Virus record (IMG/VR): IMGVR_UViG_3300025168_000207
Span: 1-40,118 of that record
Direction: 5' to 3' (one strand)
Source of the DNA: a virus
Length of the DNA: 40,118 bases
Made by a program: the position numbers and the translations under genes. Positions 14,888 to 25,100 of this stretch are shown here, in pieces (the stretch's first letter is position 1; each line of letters begins with the position of its first letter). The notes beneath the pieces are model-generated. The model was not told the origin of the DNA. It ran no database searches and saw only the letters and a program-made list of their open reading frames with translations.

Positions 14888-16156
14888 ATGGCAAAGAAAA
14901 GGCAATTTAAAGGTGCTAAATATAAAGATGGAATATTAAGTTACAATTACCTTGGTGGAAAAGGAGGAAAAGGAAGAGGAAATGTATCTATAAAACAGCA
15001 GGGTGACGATTGGTATTTTGTAGGTAAGGATGGAGAAATTAGAACTGATGTGGGTGATGGAGGTAAATTAACTCCAACTCATATGAAGAATTTAAAGAAT
15101 GATGGTATATTTGATGCTGTCCCTAAAGCTGAGGTACCCGATGGCCCTAAAGGGGATGTTGATCCAAATCCAGGTGATGCAAAACCTCCTGTTGAACTAG
15201 CAGAAAGTAATTACGAACTACCCGGTGAAATGTCAGCACCTGTGTCAAAAGCGCAGAAAGCATTTACACCTGGTGATTCTGCTGCAGGAAGTTCTAACCC
15301 AATAACTGCGTCTACAGAAAATGCTCCTACATTCCAATCAGAATCGTATACTGGTCCTGGTACATCAGTCTGGTCACCCAGTGCAGGAGAATTAAGTGTT
15401 AGAGGTAGTTCTACTCAAGGGAATATGCCAATGAATTATTCTAGTGGTGGTGATTGGTCACCCGGTGCATCATCTACGTCAGATGGAGGATTTACCAGTT
15501 CAAACATTGCAATTCCTCAGTCTTCTGGTGGCTCTAGCGAGTACGTAGATAAATTTGGACCAGGGACTCCAAAACAGTCTTCTTATGGTGGAAGTGAGTG
15601 GCAAGATAAAAATCCAAGAGGGTATGGTTCATTTAACTCAGATGGGCCCGGATATCGTTACACTAAAGAAGGGGCCGAAATTCCTTTGCGCCCGCCGTCC
15701 ACTTTCGGACCCCCGTCTTCTAGTCCCATAAGTACATCACCTGACACTGCGTTCTCGCCTGCTAATGAATATACAGGTGTTTCTGCGGATAACACTCCGA
15801 ATATGCCCAGTGATTATACAACAGGCTGGTCACCAGGTGTAGAATCTGCAGGCATGCCCTCTGAACCAGGTATTAAAAATCAAGCGAGTCCAGGAATGAC
15901 TTCTGCTGAGGGATGGAATGCAGCAGGGTCAGTAATGAAAGGTGTAGGGGGCTTAGCTTCAGCCTATACAGGTATAAAGAACTACCAGTTAGCTAGAGAT
16001 GCGCATAATGCCCAGAAGAACCAATGGCAGGCGAATTATAATCAACAATTAAAAGCGTATGAGGATAATAAAGTGATGGCAAATAATGAAATAGCTGCTA
16101 GGAATAGGGTTCTTGAGTCACGAGGGCAAAAGAAAAGTTATAACACTATTAAATAA
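14888..16156 (+). CDS. Internal virion (ejection) protein, Gly/Ser/Pro-rich
   Basis: A 422-residue protein. Residues 1-60 are basic and Gly-rich. Residues 75-340 form a low-complexity Pro/Ser/Gly/Thr region with a recurring W-S-P-(S/G) motif (three copies, near residues 161, 193 and 315). Residues 345-365 are a small hydrophobic patch (V-M-K-G-V-G-G-L-A-S-A-Y-T-G-I). The C-terminal 55 residues (Y-Q-L-A-R-D-A-H-N-A-Q-K-N-Q-W, then Y-N-Q-Q-L-K-A-Y-E-D-N) match the helical tail shared by many podovirus internal head proteins of the T7 and P22 gp7 sort. Inference: packed in the head and ejected with the DNA. It is the first of four internal-type proteins in a row. Confidence 0.65.
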   Translation: MAKKRQFKGAKYKDGILSYNYLGGKGGKGRGNVSIKQQGDDWYFVGKDGEIRTDVGDGGKLTPTHMKNLKNDGIFDAVPKAEVPDGPKGDVDPNPGDAKPPVELAESNYELPGEMSAPVSKAQKAFTPGDSAAGSSNPITASTENAPTFQSESYTGPGTSVWSPSAGELSVRGSSTQGNMPMNYSSGGDWSPGASSTSDGGFTSSNIAIPQSSGGSSEYVDKFGPGTPKQSSYGGSEWQDKNPRGYGSFNSDGPGYRYTKEGAEIPLRPPSTFGPPSSSPISTSPDTAFSPANEYTGVSADNTPNMPSDYTTGWSPGVESAGMPSEPGIKNQASPGMTSAEGWNAAGSVMKGVGGLASAYTGIKNYQLARDAHNAQKNQWQANYNQQLKAYEDNKVMANNEIAARNRVLESRGQKKSYNTIK

Positions 16157-16182
16157 CGTACACTCTACAATAGAGAAATAAT

Positions 16183-18495
16183 ATGGCACTCACATGGCAA
16201 AACGTATCTCCTAGTAATCCTGCAGGTATATTACAAGCAGGTAACATGGCAGGAGCTAATATAGCAAAAGGGCTTGATGTTTTAGGTAGTAGTATGCAGG
16301 AAGGTGCTAAAGATTATACAGATGCAGAAACTGGTAAGCTGCTACTTATGCTTGATAGTGCTAAGGATAGGAATGAAAGACAAACTATCCTTGATGATGC
16401 TGATAAGTCTTATATTAATCAAGATATTATAGCTAAAGATAATCAACAGTTTGAAGCTAGAGAACAGCAGAAAGAAGAAGCATTATTTAGTCGAACTATG
16501 CAAGAGCAAGATGCTACAAGAGATATAGATCATAAAGCTTTTGTACGAAAGCAAACGCTAGGTGATCAAGAACGAGATATTGCTCGTGACGCAACTACTG
16601 CAGATTATCGAGCAGAAACTCTTAAGAATCAACGTAGCGAACAAGAACTAGCCAAGTTAAATCGTATTGAAGACCTTAGGTTACAATCTACAAAGACTGC
16701 AGCTGAAACAGTAAGAAACAGAAGAGCAGAAGCTCGGGAAATTTCTCAGTATGGTATGTTAGAAAAAGAACATAATATAAAATTAGAAAAAGCAAAAAAA
16801 GATCAAGAAAAAATTAAACAAGGTGAGATTTTAACTGGAAAAGCTGGTCCTAGGATAAGAGAAACAAATGATATAAACGGGTTAGTTAATTTACGAAAAG
16901 ATTACAGAGATGCACGACTTAAACAAATACCTGGAGCCCAAGGTATTATGGACGCAATTAATGTTAAAATAGCTAAAGTAATAGATCTTCCTAGTATATA
17001 TGGAGGTGATATTACTATGGCTATTGAGGGGAAAACTCAAGCAGAAAAAGTTAGAAGTCATAGTAGTAATCTTCAAAAAACTGTAGGTAGATTAAAAACA
17101 ATTTTACCTGCTAGTACTTCTGTAGAATTACAGACTATGGCTGAGGATATTCTCAGAAAATCATCTCCTGTATACGCAGATGAAATGAGTAAATTAAAAA
17201 TAACTTCAAAAGAATTTAATGATAATTATTTATTAAATTTTAGAAGTGATCTACGTACATATACATACGATGACGATGGTTTAACAAGTGCTGATATAAC
17301 TAATCTTCGTAATAGATTCATCACCGGTAAGGGGACACAAATTACTCCTGAAAATGCAGAAGCTATAGAAACTATTACTGGTATTTTAGATTCAAGATAT
17401 AAACACAATTTTAATAAAACACCTCTGAGAACATTATTAAGTAGTGTAGATCCAAATATGTTAAAAGCTAATATGGAAATAGCTAGCGTTGCTGGTGAAG
17501 TAGATGGGGCAATAAATAAAGAGCGTGTTAAAGATAAACATAATGCAAATGTACAAAATTTAATAAACGCATTACGTCCTATAGGTGATTATGCAGATAA
17601 ATTAACTAATGACGAAATGAAGAAAAAAGTAACTGAAGAATTATTAAGAGATCCTGCTTATGCTAATATAGTTAATAAAGCAGGGATTTCTTATATTGAT
17701 GATATGAAGAGGGATAAAAGTCAGGCTGTAATAAGATTTAACACTAAAATAGGAAAAGCTAAAACTGCAAAAGATTTTTCTGGTATCATAGATTTTGCAA
17801 TAACTAATGGTATATTAGATGAAACAAATGCATCTTTGTTTACAACCAAAATAAGTGAGGAAGCACTAAAAGATGAAGAAATTATTAATACACAAATTAC
17901 TATAGATCCAGCTACATTTACTTATGATGGATGGGAAGCATGGGAACGACAAGCAAGATTTGAAATTAAGGAAAAATGGGAGCGTATACCTGAAAGTACA
18001 GTAGATAAAATGGTAGCTAGTGTTGTAGATAACCCCACTAATAAACCCCTTAAAGTTGCAATAAAAAGTTATCAAGATCTGCAAGCATATAAAGCCAACT
18101 TGCAAGCTGAGATGAATAAATTAACTACTGCCCAAAAACTAACTGATGCTAAATTTAATGAAGAGTTTGCAAAAGCCCCTATACGAACTTTAACTAATCA
18201 TGTTTTGAGTGCACCAAACAGAAAATTAGTATTGGATTCACTTTTAGCTGCAGACGATCCTGCAGATTTACAGGATACTATATCTAATGCATGGGAATTA
18301 ACAAATCATGTGTATAAAGCTTTAAAAAAAGCAAATCCAAAAGATACTCCGAAACAACTAGGTAGAAAGTCAAAAAGAGCCCTTGATGCTATTGTTCCTG
18401 AGAATCAATGGCTTGGAGAAGAATTTACTGTGGATAACTTCCCTAGTAAAGAAGATATTATACGTGCAAGTAAAGAAAATAGTTTATTTAGATAA
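16183..18495 (+). CDS. Internal virion protein, long helical
   Basis: A 770-residue, very charged, almost entirely helical protein. The N terminus, M-A-L-T-W-Q-N-V-x-P followed by a stretch ending G-A-N-I-A-K-G-L-D-V-L, matches the start of many podovirus internal virion proteins. Next comes a long coiled-coil-like segment (90-215) rich in Glu, Arg, Lys and Gln, then alternating helical repeats to the C terminus. There is no enzymatic motif. Family knowledge: such proteins assemble with one or two giant partners into the channel that carries DNA across the periplasm. The partners here are the 1194- and 2508-residue proteins encoded next. Confidence 0.7.
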   Translation: MALTWQNVSPSNPAGILQAGNMAGANIAKGLDVLGSSMQEGAKDYTDAETGKLLLMLDSAKDRNERQTILDDADKSYINQDIIAKDNQQFEAREQQKEEALFSRTMQEQDATRDIDHKAFVRKQTLGDQERDIARDATTADYRAETLKNQRSEQELAKLNRIEDLRLQSTKTAAETVRNRRAEAREISQYGMLEKEHNIKLEKAKKDQEKIKQGEILTGKAGPRIRETNDINGLVNLRKDYRDARLKQIPGAQGIMDAINVKIAKVIDLPSIYGGDITMAIEGKTQAEKVRSHSSNLQKTVGRLKTILPASTSVELQTMAEDILRKSSPVYADEMSKLKITSKEFNDNYLLNFRSDLRTYTYDDDGLTSADITNLRNRFITGKGTQITPENAEAIETITGILDSRYKHNFNKTPLRTLLSSVDPNMLKANMEIASVAGEVDGAINKERVKDKHNANVQNLINALRPIGDYADKLTNDEMKKKVTEELLRDPAYANIVNKAGISYIDDMKRDKSQAVIRFNTKIGKAKTAKDFSGIIDFAITNGILDETNASLFTTKISEEALKDEEIINTQITIDPATFTYDGWEAWERQARFEIKEKWERIPESTVDKMVASVVDNPTNKPLKVAIKSYQDLQAYKANLQAEMNKLTTAQKLTDAKFNEEFAKAPIRTLTNHVLSAPNRKLVLDSLLAADDPADLQDTISNAWELTNHVYKALKKANPKDTPKQLGRKSKRALDAIVPENQWLGEEFTVDNFPSKEDIIRASKENSLFR

Positions 18496-18525
18496 TAAAA
18501 AATTTAATAATAGTGTGATACTTTC

Positions 18526-21500
18526 ATGTCTACTCATACACAGTTTGTTAATGTACTGCAAAATAAAAAACAATCTGTATTTACTACTAAACAAAATGTT
18601 TTAAATAGAGTAACTGCTGCAAAACAACGCATACTCTCCCCTGTTACTGTTATCTCCACATATGATGATGTTGAGGCTGTGTCTTATGACGACAAGCTAA
18701 CATCTCCTGAAATGTACGACAGTGTTTACACTGAAGGTACACAACCATATCAACAGCCCCCAATAGAATCTGAAGAAGGAAATATTCGTAAGCATACAGA
18801 TGGTTCATTTTCTGTAATTGAGTCTGATGGATATGTTCATAATTTTGGTTTTGATGAGCAAATAGCTCGTTCTTATGGGGCTCACACTATTGCAAAAGAT
18901 AAAGCTATAGAAGAAGATGCACCTAAACCGGGTTCTGCTGGGGATGTAGCTAATAGATTGCTACAAGCTACTGTAGGTATAGGAGGAATGGCGTATAAAG
19001 GCGTAGTAGGAACAGGGCAGACTCTTCGTCACCAAATAGATGATTATAATAGTAGAGGTGCTCTTAGACCTGTAGTAATTGAACCTGGTAGAGAGTATGT
19101 AGGACAAAGAAATCCTAAAATAACAGAGGAAGATGAAAGTAGGTTTAATAACATAGAACAACTTCCTTCTGAAATACAACAATTATACAGAAAATCACTT
19201 AAATTTAAAATACTTACTGAGCTTAAAAATAGAGCAGAAGGAACAAAAGAAGATCTAGCTGTTGCAGAAGAAGATATAGCTGATATAAATAAAGCAATAC
19301 CTGTTGATAGATCAGTAGAGGCGGCTAGATCGGCAAATTTTAAATATGTAGCCGAAACAGAAGGATTATGGGAAGCCACAAAATATACTTTAAAGGAAGA
19401 TTGGGATAGTTATTTATATGGAGGTATTGATGCTATTCCGTACATGGCTGTATTAGCTACAGGAAATGTACCAGCAATTACTACATTAGTAACCTCAATG
19501 GCTATAGGGAATAATGTAGAAAATACTAAAGAATTTTTAAGATTAAATGATGGAGTAGAACCTACTAAAGATGAAGCAGCTAGGATACAACTATTTTCAG
19601 CAGCACAAGCAGCAGTAGATGCAATTGGAGATAGATTAGCTGTAGCAGGATTACCTAAAGCAGCAATAGCTGCTTTGTCTAAACAGCTTATTTCAGCAAA
19701 GAAAATACTTTCTTCCACAGCAAAATCAGTTCCCTCAGTACTTAATAATTTTGTTGTTAAAACTATAGCTAAAGTTGCTATTACTCCAGCAAAGATGGTA
19801 GTTACTGAAGCTCCTGCTGGAGCTGCAGAGGACTTTTCAAGACAAATTGCTACTGAAGGAAAAATTAGCGATCCTGCCTCTATAGTTGAAGCTGCCATAA
19901 TAGAAGGATTTGCTGCTCCTGTAGCAGCACCAGCAGTTAGAGTAGGTGCAGCAGTAGGAAAAGCTGTCACACAAAAAACTAAAGATAAAGAAATTGACAC
20001 AGAAGAAACACCAGGAACACCAGGAACAATAGAATCAACAGGAACACCAGAAATAATAGAACCTCCTCTGCCTATCGATAAAGCAGAGTTTGATACTTTA
20101 ATTGGTTCTGTGGTGTATGCAGAAGGAGAAGATCAAACAAAGAACATTAAAACACTACATGAACTTAGAAAAAGAGAACTTACTTCTACACAAGAAGAGA
20201 TTCATGCAAAAAAAGTTACAGAATTAGAAAATAAAATTAATAATAAAACAGCTAATACTAATCCTGTAGATGATGAAGGTAAAGCTTCTTTAGAAAATGT
20301 AGTAAATTTAACTGAAGAAGAATTTAAAAAAGTAGAAGAAGAATTAACAGGATCTGAAGATTCTAAAGAAGAAGATAAAGCATATTTCAAGAGTATTTCC
20401 AAGTTAATAGCTGCGAAAAAAAGAGCTGAAGCTAGTATAAGCACTGTATCTGAAGATATTCGTGATGGAGTTGAGGAAAGACATAAAGGAGCTAGTACTC
20501 TTTTTTCAGAGGTTAAAACTTTAGTTAATTCATTGGTAGCTCCAAATGCTGATCCTGACCGAATAAATAGAGAAATACTAACTAAAATAAATGAGTTACA
20601 AACACATTCAGGTAACTTAGAGAAAAAAGAAGAAGCATTTAGAAAAGCAGAGAACTATGTTGTAGATGAAAGTAAAGAGATACCAGAATCTGCAGAGTTA
20701 GATACAATTGAAGCAATTGTTGATAAAAATGGAGTTAAGCCTAGAGTTGGAACAGGAAATACAGGATCTGCAATAGTTATAGGTACCACTAAAAATAGAT
20801 CAACTACTTATACAGTATATTACAATCAATCTAGGGATGAAATAAAAGATGCAAACACTGAGTATGAAGGTTATGTTACAGAAATAACACGTCTTAAGAC
20901 AGGGAAATCTAGTATAAATAACCTGGTAAATGCAGTTGCTGAGGATAATAAATATGTGGATGCTGTAGCGACTGCTGCTACTGCTTATTTAAAGTCTACT
21001 ATACATGCAGATACTAAAAATAGAGTAGTAGCACTAAAGAGTGAGCAAGCAACAATAGCTGCATTAGCAGAACAAGAGTATAATAGAAAAACAACTGAAG
21101 TTACTGAAGAAGAACTAGAAACTATTGATGTAGAAACAGAGCCAACTAGAACAGGAACAATAAATGTATTTTGGGGAAAACCTGAATCTACCGAATCTAC
21201 TAAAATACTATCTAACCTGGCTCCAAGAACATTCACATACGAAGGAAGGGAATATGGCAGTGTAGAACATGCTTATCAATCTAATAAGTCAGGAACTTTT
21301 GATCAAGATACTTATACTGAGTATGTTAAAAAGGGTAGATCTGGAAGAAAGATAAAAGGTAAAGGTACCATTGAGGAACTGGAAGCAGCAGATAGTTTAG
21401 GATTAATGAAAAAACTTGTAGTTGAAAGTTTTATACAAAATCCTAATTCAGATGCAGCTGCTAAATTGATGCAATATGCAGAATTTACTCACGATAACGA

Positions 21501-22110
21501 TGGATTAATTGATCAAGCCTTTCTGGATGGGTTGTATCTAGCTCAAGAAAGTTTAGAAAAAAGTGCTCAGGATGCTGCTGACGCAAATGTAACTGATACA
21601 GATAGTCAAACTACTCTTACTGAAGAAACTTCTCCTGAAGGGACTCCTGTAACTTCACAGGAAGAAACTACTGAAGTACCTAGTGAAGCACTTACAGATG
21701 AAGAAATTGAAGCAAGAATAAATGCTGATACTTTAGAATTACAAAGAAGAAATGAAGCTAGAGCAGCAGAGCAAGAAGCTGCACCGCCTGTTACTGAAGA
21801 AAGCACTACTGAAGAAGAAGCCACTGTTGCTACAGAAACTATAAGTGATGTTGATGATACTACTACTACTGAAACAACTGCTGAAACTTCTACAGAAGAA
21901 GCTAGTGAAGCTGAAGTTACAACACAACAAAGTAGTGAAGTTAGTTTTAAATTAGATAATAACCTTAGTTTACAAGAATCTGAACTAGATGTGCACACAT
22001 TAAGTGTATTATTCCCAGCTGCTATAAATGCAGATGGTACTTTAAAAACAGGAGATACTGCTGATGCAGCTGTTAATAAACTAGGTAAATTTTTAGAGGT
22101 GTGTAAATAA
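18526..22110 (+). CDS. Giant internal virion protein with NADAR-like domain
   Basis: A 1194-residue protein. Residues 140-490 look like internal core proteins of podoviruses, with Gly/Ala-rich hydrophobic stretches (about 300-330 and 454-480) and a T-E-A-P-A-G-A-A-E-D-F-S-R-Q segment. Residues 490-870 are charged and helical. Residues 879-1005 match the NADAR (YbiA) fold: I-N-V-F-W-G, L-S-N-L-A-P-R-T-F-T-Y-E-G, then the signature Y-G-S-V-E-H-A-Y-Q (E914, H915), then M-K-K-L-V-V-E-S-F and E-F-T-H-D-N-D. A Thr/Glu-rich acidic linker (1019-1142) leads to the end. NADAR enzymes are N-glycosidases, some of which remove ADP-ribose from guanine. The stop overlaps the next start (TAATG). Ejection with the DNA is inferred from position. 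Confidence 0.75.
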   Translation: MSTHTQFVNVLQNKKQSVFTTKQNVLNRVTAAKQRILSPVTVISTYDDVEAVSYDDKLTSPEMYDSVYTEGTQPYQQPPIESEEGNIRKHTDGSFSVIESDGYVHNFGFDEQIARSYGAHTIAKDKAIEEDAPKPGSAGDVANRLLQATVGIGGMAYKGVVGTGQTLRHQIDDYNSRGALRPVVIEPGREYVGQRNPKITEEDESRFNNIEQLPSEIQQLYRKSLKFKILTELKNRAEGTKEDLAVAEEDIADINKAIPVDRSVEAARSANFKYVAETEGLWEATKYTLKEDWDSYLYGGIDAIPYMAVLATGNVPAITTLVTSMAIGNNVENTKEFLRLNDGVEPTKDEAARIQLFSAAQAAVDAIGDRLAVAGLPKAAIAALSKQLISAKKILSSTAKSVPSVLNNFVVKTIAKVAITPAKMVVTEAPAGAAEDFSRQIATEGKISDPASIVEAAIIEGFAAPVAAPAVRVGAAVGKAVTQKTKDKEIDTEETPGTPGTIESTGTPEIIEPPLPIDKAEFDTLIGSVVYAEGEDQTKNIKTLHELRKRELTSTQEEIHAKKVTELENKINNKTANTNPVDDEGKASLENVVNLTEEEFKKVEEELTGSEDSKEEDKAYFKSISKLIAAKKRAEASISTVSEDIRDGVEERHKGASTLFSEVKTLVNSLVAPNADPDRINREILTKINELQTHSGNLEKKEEAFRKAENYVVDESKEIPESAELDTIEAIVDKNGVKPRVGTGNTGSAIVIGTTKNRSTTYTVYYNQSRDEIKDANTEYEGYVTEITRLKTGKSSINNLVNAVAEDNKYVDAVATAATAYLKSTIHADTKNRVVALKSEQATIAALAEQEYNRKTTEVTEEELETIDVETEPTRTGTINVFWGKPESTESTKILSNLAPRTFTYEGREYGSVEHAYQSNKSGTFDQDTYTEYVKKGRSGRKIKGKGTIEELEAADSLGLMKKLVVESFIQNPNSDAAAKLMQYAEFTHDNDGLIDQAFLDGLYLAQESLEKSAQDAADANVTDTDSQTTLTEETSPEGTPVTSQEETTEVPSEALTDEEIEARINADTLELQRRNEARAAEQEAAPPVTEESTTEEEATVATETISDVDDTTTTETTAETSTEEASEAEVTTQQSSEVSFKLDNNLSLQESELDVHTLSVLFPAAINADGTLKTGDTADAAVNKLGKFLEVCK

Positions 22111-25100
22111 TGACTCCTTGTGGTATTAGTGTAACTAAAAAATTAGGTAATTTGCCTCCGGTTATAGATTTTATAGCACGAAGCAAAACCTTAAGGGATA
22201 CTGCTTCTGCTGACCCTAAGGGTGCAATTAATAAATTTATGGAGTTAGTAGGTAAAGTTATTTCTGATGTACTTAAAACTAAGCCTATTGCTGGTATACA
22301 GTCTATTCCTGCAGTTTTGTTTAAAAAAGAAAATAGTAAATATCTTAAAAGGTATTTAGAGAGTATAAATATTGCTCCTAATGTAGCTGGTGTTATGATT
22401 AATGAGTGGGCATCTTACAGGGCTTCAGCTGAAAATATTAGTAAATCTCGGGGCAATACAGTATATCCTATAAAGAATCCTTTAGCGCTTATTATAGATA
22501 AGGAAGGTAATTTACCTCCTAATGTAGCATTTGCTAGTATGATCGCTATTGCAGATTGGATACACAAACATCCAACTAATACAGTGTTTATTAATAGTCG
22601 GTCTAAAGAGCAATTTATGCTTTCTAGAGGACAAGGAGCTAGGCTTACTAACAATGAACTAGAACAAATGGACCAAATAGGACATGATTTTAATGATGCA
22701 AGCACCCAGATAGGTAATATTGTGCTAAAACTTTTAGGTGTGTCAGGAGTAAATAAAGATTTAGGTACTGTTCAATATATAGAGAATATTGTTCCTGCAT
22801 TAGGCATGTATGCTTTAATGACTGAACACTTTAAATCTACTAATAAAAAAATAACAGTAGATACTCACAAATGGGTATTTACTAATGACTCTCCAGGTAG
22901 AAAATTTGTAAACGGTGGATTGTATAACCACATTAAATTGATTCTAAAAAAAGATAATACAAATAGTCAGCGCATATCTAGAGCAATACCTGGTATTGCT
23001 AAAGGAGAAGATGTATCTTCTGCTGCTGATATACTACAGAACCCTGCTACTGCTATTCCTCAAGGAGTACGTAATTTTTTCGGGAAAATATCCGGGAAAA
23101 TAAAAAATACTATAAAAAAGAAACAACAGCAAGAATGGACTACCTCTAGCGCTATAGCTCCCTTAACTGTAATTAAAAATTTAGGAAATGAGGGTATTAA
23201 ACTATTACATGAATTAGCAGGTGTTATTAGTGAAGAAAATTTAGGTTACGAAAAAGGTGGTGTGTTTTATCCGTATAATGAAGCACATTACGTTAGAACT
23301 ACAGCTTCCAATGACGACAAAAAGAACGCATTTAACGAGTTGTTTACAGCTCATGAAGCTGAAGATACCCCGTTAGCTAAATTTTATTTTAAGTATGTAT
23401 TAGCTATAACGAATAGAGCCTTACAAGTAGGAACTAAGATATTCCCTCAAAATAGTCATATACACAGAGCGTTTATACAACCTGTAGGATCTACTAAGTA
23501 CAATAGTTCAAATATGCATTTGTTCAAATTAGCTGTTTTGTACAATGTAGGATTCTCTATAGATAAAGCTACTCCTGAAAAAGTGTTAGAAGAATTTGAT
23601 AAAGTACAAGGAGACGCTAATCTACTAGCTGCTATAAATGAATTAAATAAAGGAAATAATGTTAATGGAAAGGTTCTTATAGAAGAAATTAGAAAGTTTT
23701 ATGAGACACATACTGGAGGTAAACCTGGGGACAATATAAAAATATTAGCTGCTATACAAGCTATGAGTGCATACAAAGCAGCAGGAAACGGAATAGAAAG
23801 TAAAGATAAATATAAAGAGTTTACTTCTGATGTTACTTTAGAAATAGATGGAATTACTAATGGGTTTGCAATGACCTTACTGCAGTTCCCTATGCGTTCT
23901 TTAGGTGCAACGCTAGAAAGAAGACTTAATCAAATTGGTGTTTATCTGGATAAATTTTCACGACATAGGGTGGATGGTACTTACGCAGAAGATAACTCTA
24001 ATAAAGAAGATACGTACAATGACTTTGCTACGTTAGTTAATGAGTTTTCTTCAGCAGAAACAGCTAGTGAGTATATACTTGCAAACAAGAAACGGTTTAA
24101 AAAACTGATAGAAAAATATAGTGAAAATAAGTTTGATGAAGGATACGGATTTGAAAAAAACTTTAAGGAAGATTTCAATAAAAGAAATACTGCTCTCTAT
24201 AGCATATTTCCATTTGCAGATGGAGAAGGCAATTTACTTAGGGAAGTAGTTAAATATCCTTTTATGATTTTTAATTATAGTGGGAGCATTAAGGCTATAA
24301 CTACAGGGGTTGCTTCAAATGTTGTAGATAAAGTACACGAAACTTTGAATACTTTAAGTAAGGATCTTGAAGGAGAAATACCTAAAGACTCTGCAAAAGA
24401 ATTAATTTCTTTTCTAAACACAGCAGAAGAAGCAGGAATTATATTTGGAGTTAAACCTGATTTACCTAAATTAAAAAGTAGATTAGATAAAATAGTAAAT
24501 ACTACTGGTGATCCAGAATCAAGTGAAATAAATGGGGCACTTAACTTTTTAAACCAATTAGAAGTAAATGAAGAAATTTCATTAGAAAGCATTAGTGAAA
24601 TATTAATTCCTAGATTTGATTTAGCCCTAACAGAAATGCTGGGCCCAATTAAAAATAGTACAACTCAGGCTAATCAAATAGCTGAATTAATGTTTTCTAT
24701 ATTTAAAGTTAAATTAGATGCCGCAGTAAAAGCCAAATTAGAAGAATTGAATAAAAAACATGGTACAAAAATAGAGACTCTTCCTGATAAAGAAGTTGCG
24801 CTGATAGCTAAAGAATTAGAGCGATATGTTCCTAGGTATTCGGGAGCATTAGTTAATAGCCCAGTAAGTGCGGATGCGGATAGTATTAGTGAAATATTTA
24901 CAGATTTAATGACTGCTGATTTAGATAAGGATAGTACAAGTAAATCATCTGTAACATATGAATACAATCTTCCTCCGGGAGTTACAGGAGAAGCAAAAAG
25001 CAAAAATATTACTCCTTATACTAAAGTTTATAGTAATCCTGGGGCATCAGCAGTTATTAGGGCCATTATAAATATGGAAGCCTCTGTAATGTCAGAAACA

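Noticed and set aside
14850-16166. CGTACAC repeated just after the stops at 14849 and 16156, considered as a promoter motif
   Set aside because: Only seven bases, two copies, and no shared flanks, so chance cannot be excluded.
19410-20000. 196-codon minus-strand open frame
   Set aside because: Shadow of the Ala/Thr-rich plus-strand giant gene; low-complexity Ser/Ala composition and no start signal.
22872-22910. D-S-P-G-R at residues 260-264 as the polymerase DxxGR motif
   Set aside because: It matches the string, but lies 320 residues before motif A, far more than in T7 (about 112) or N4 (about 135). R453 is at the expected distance.
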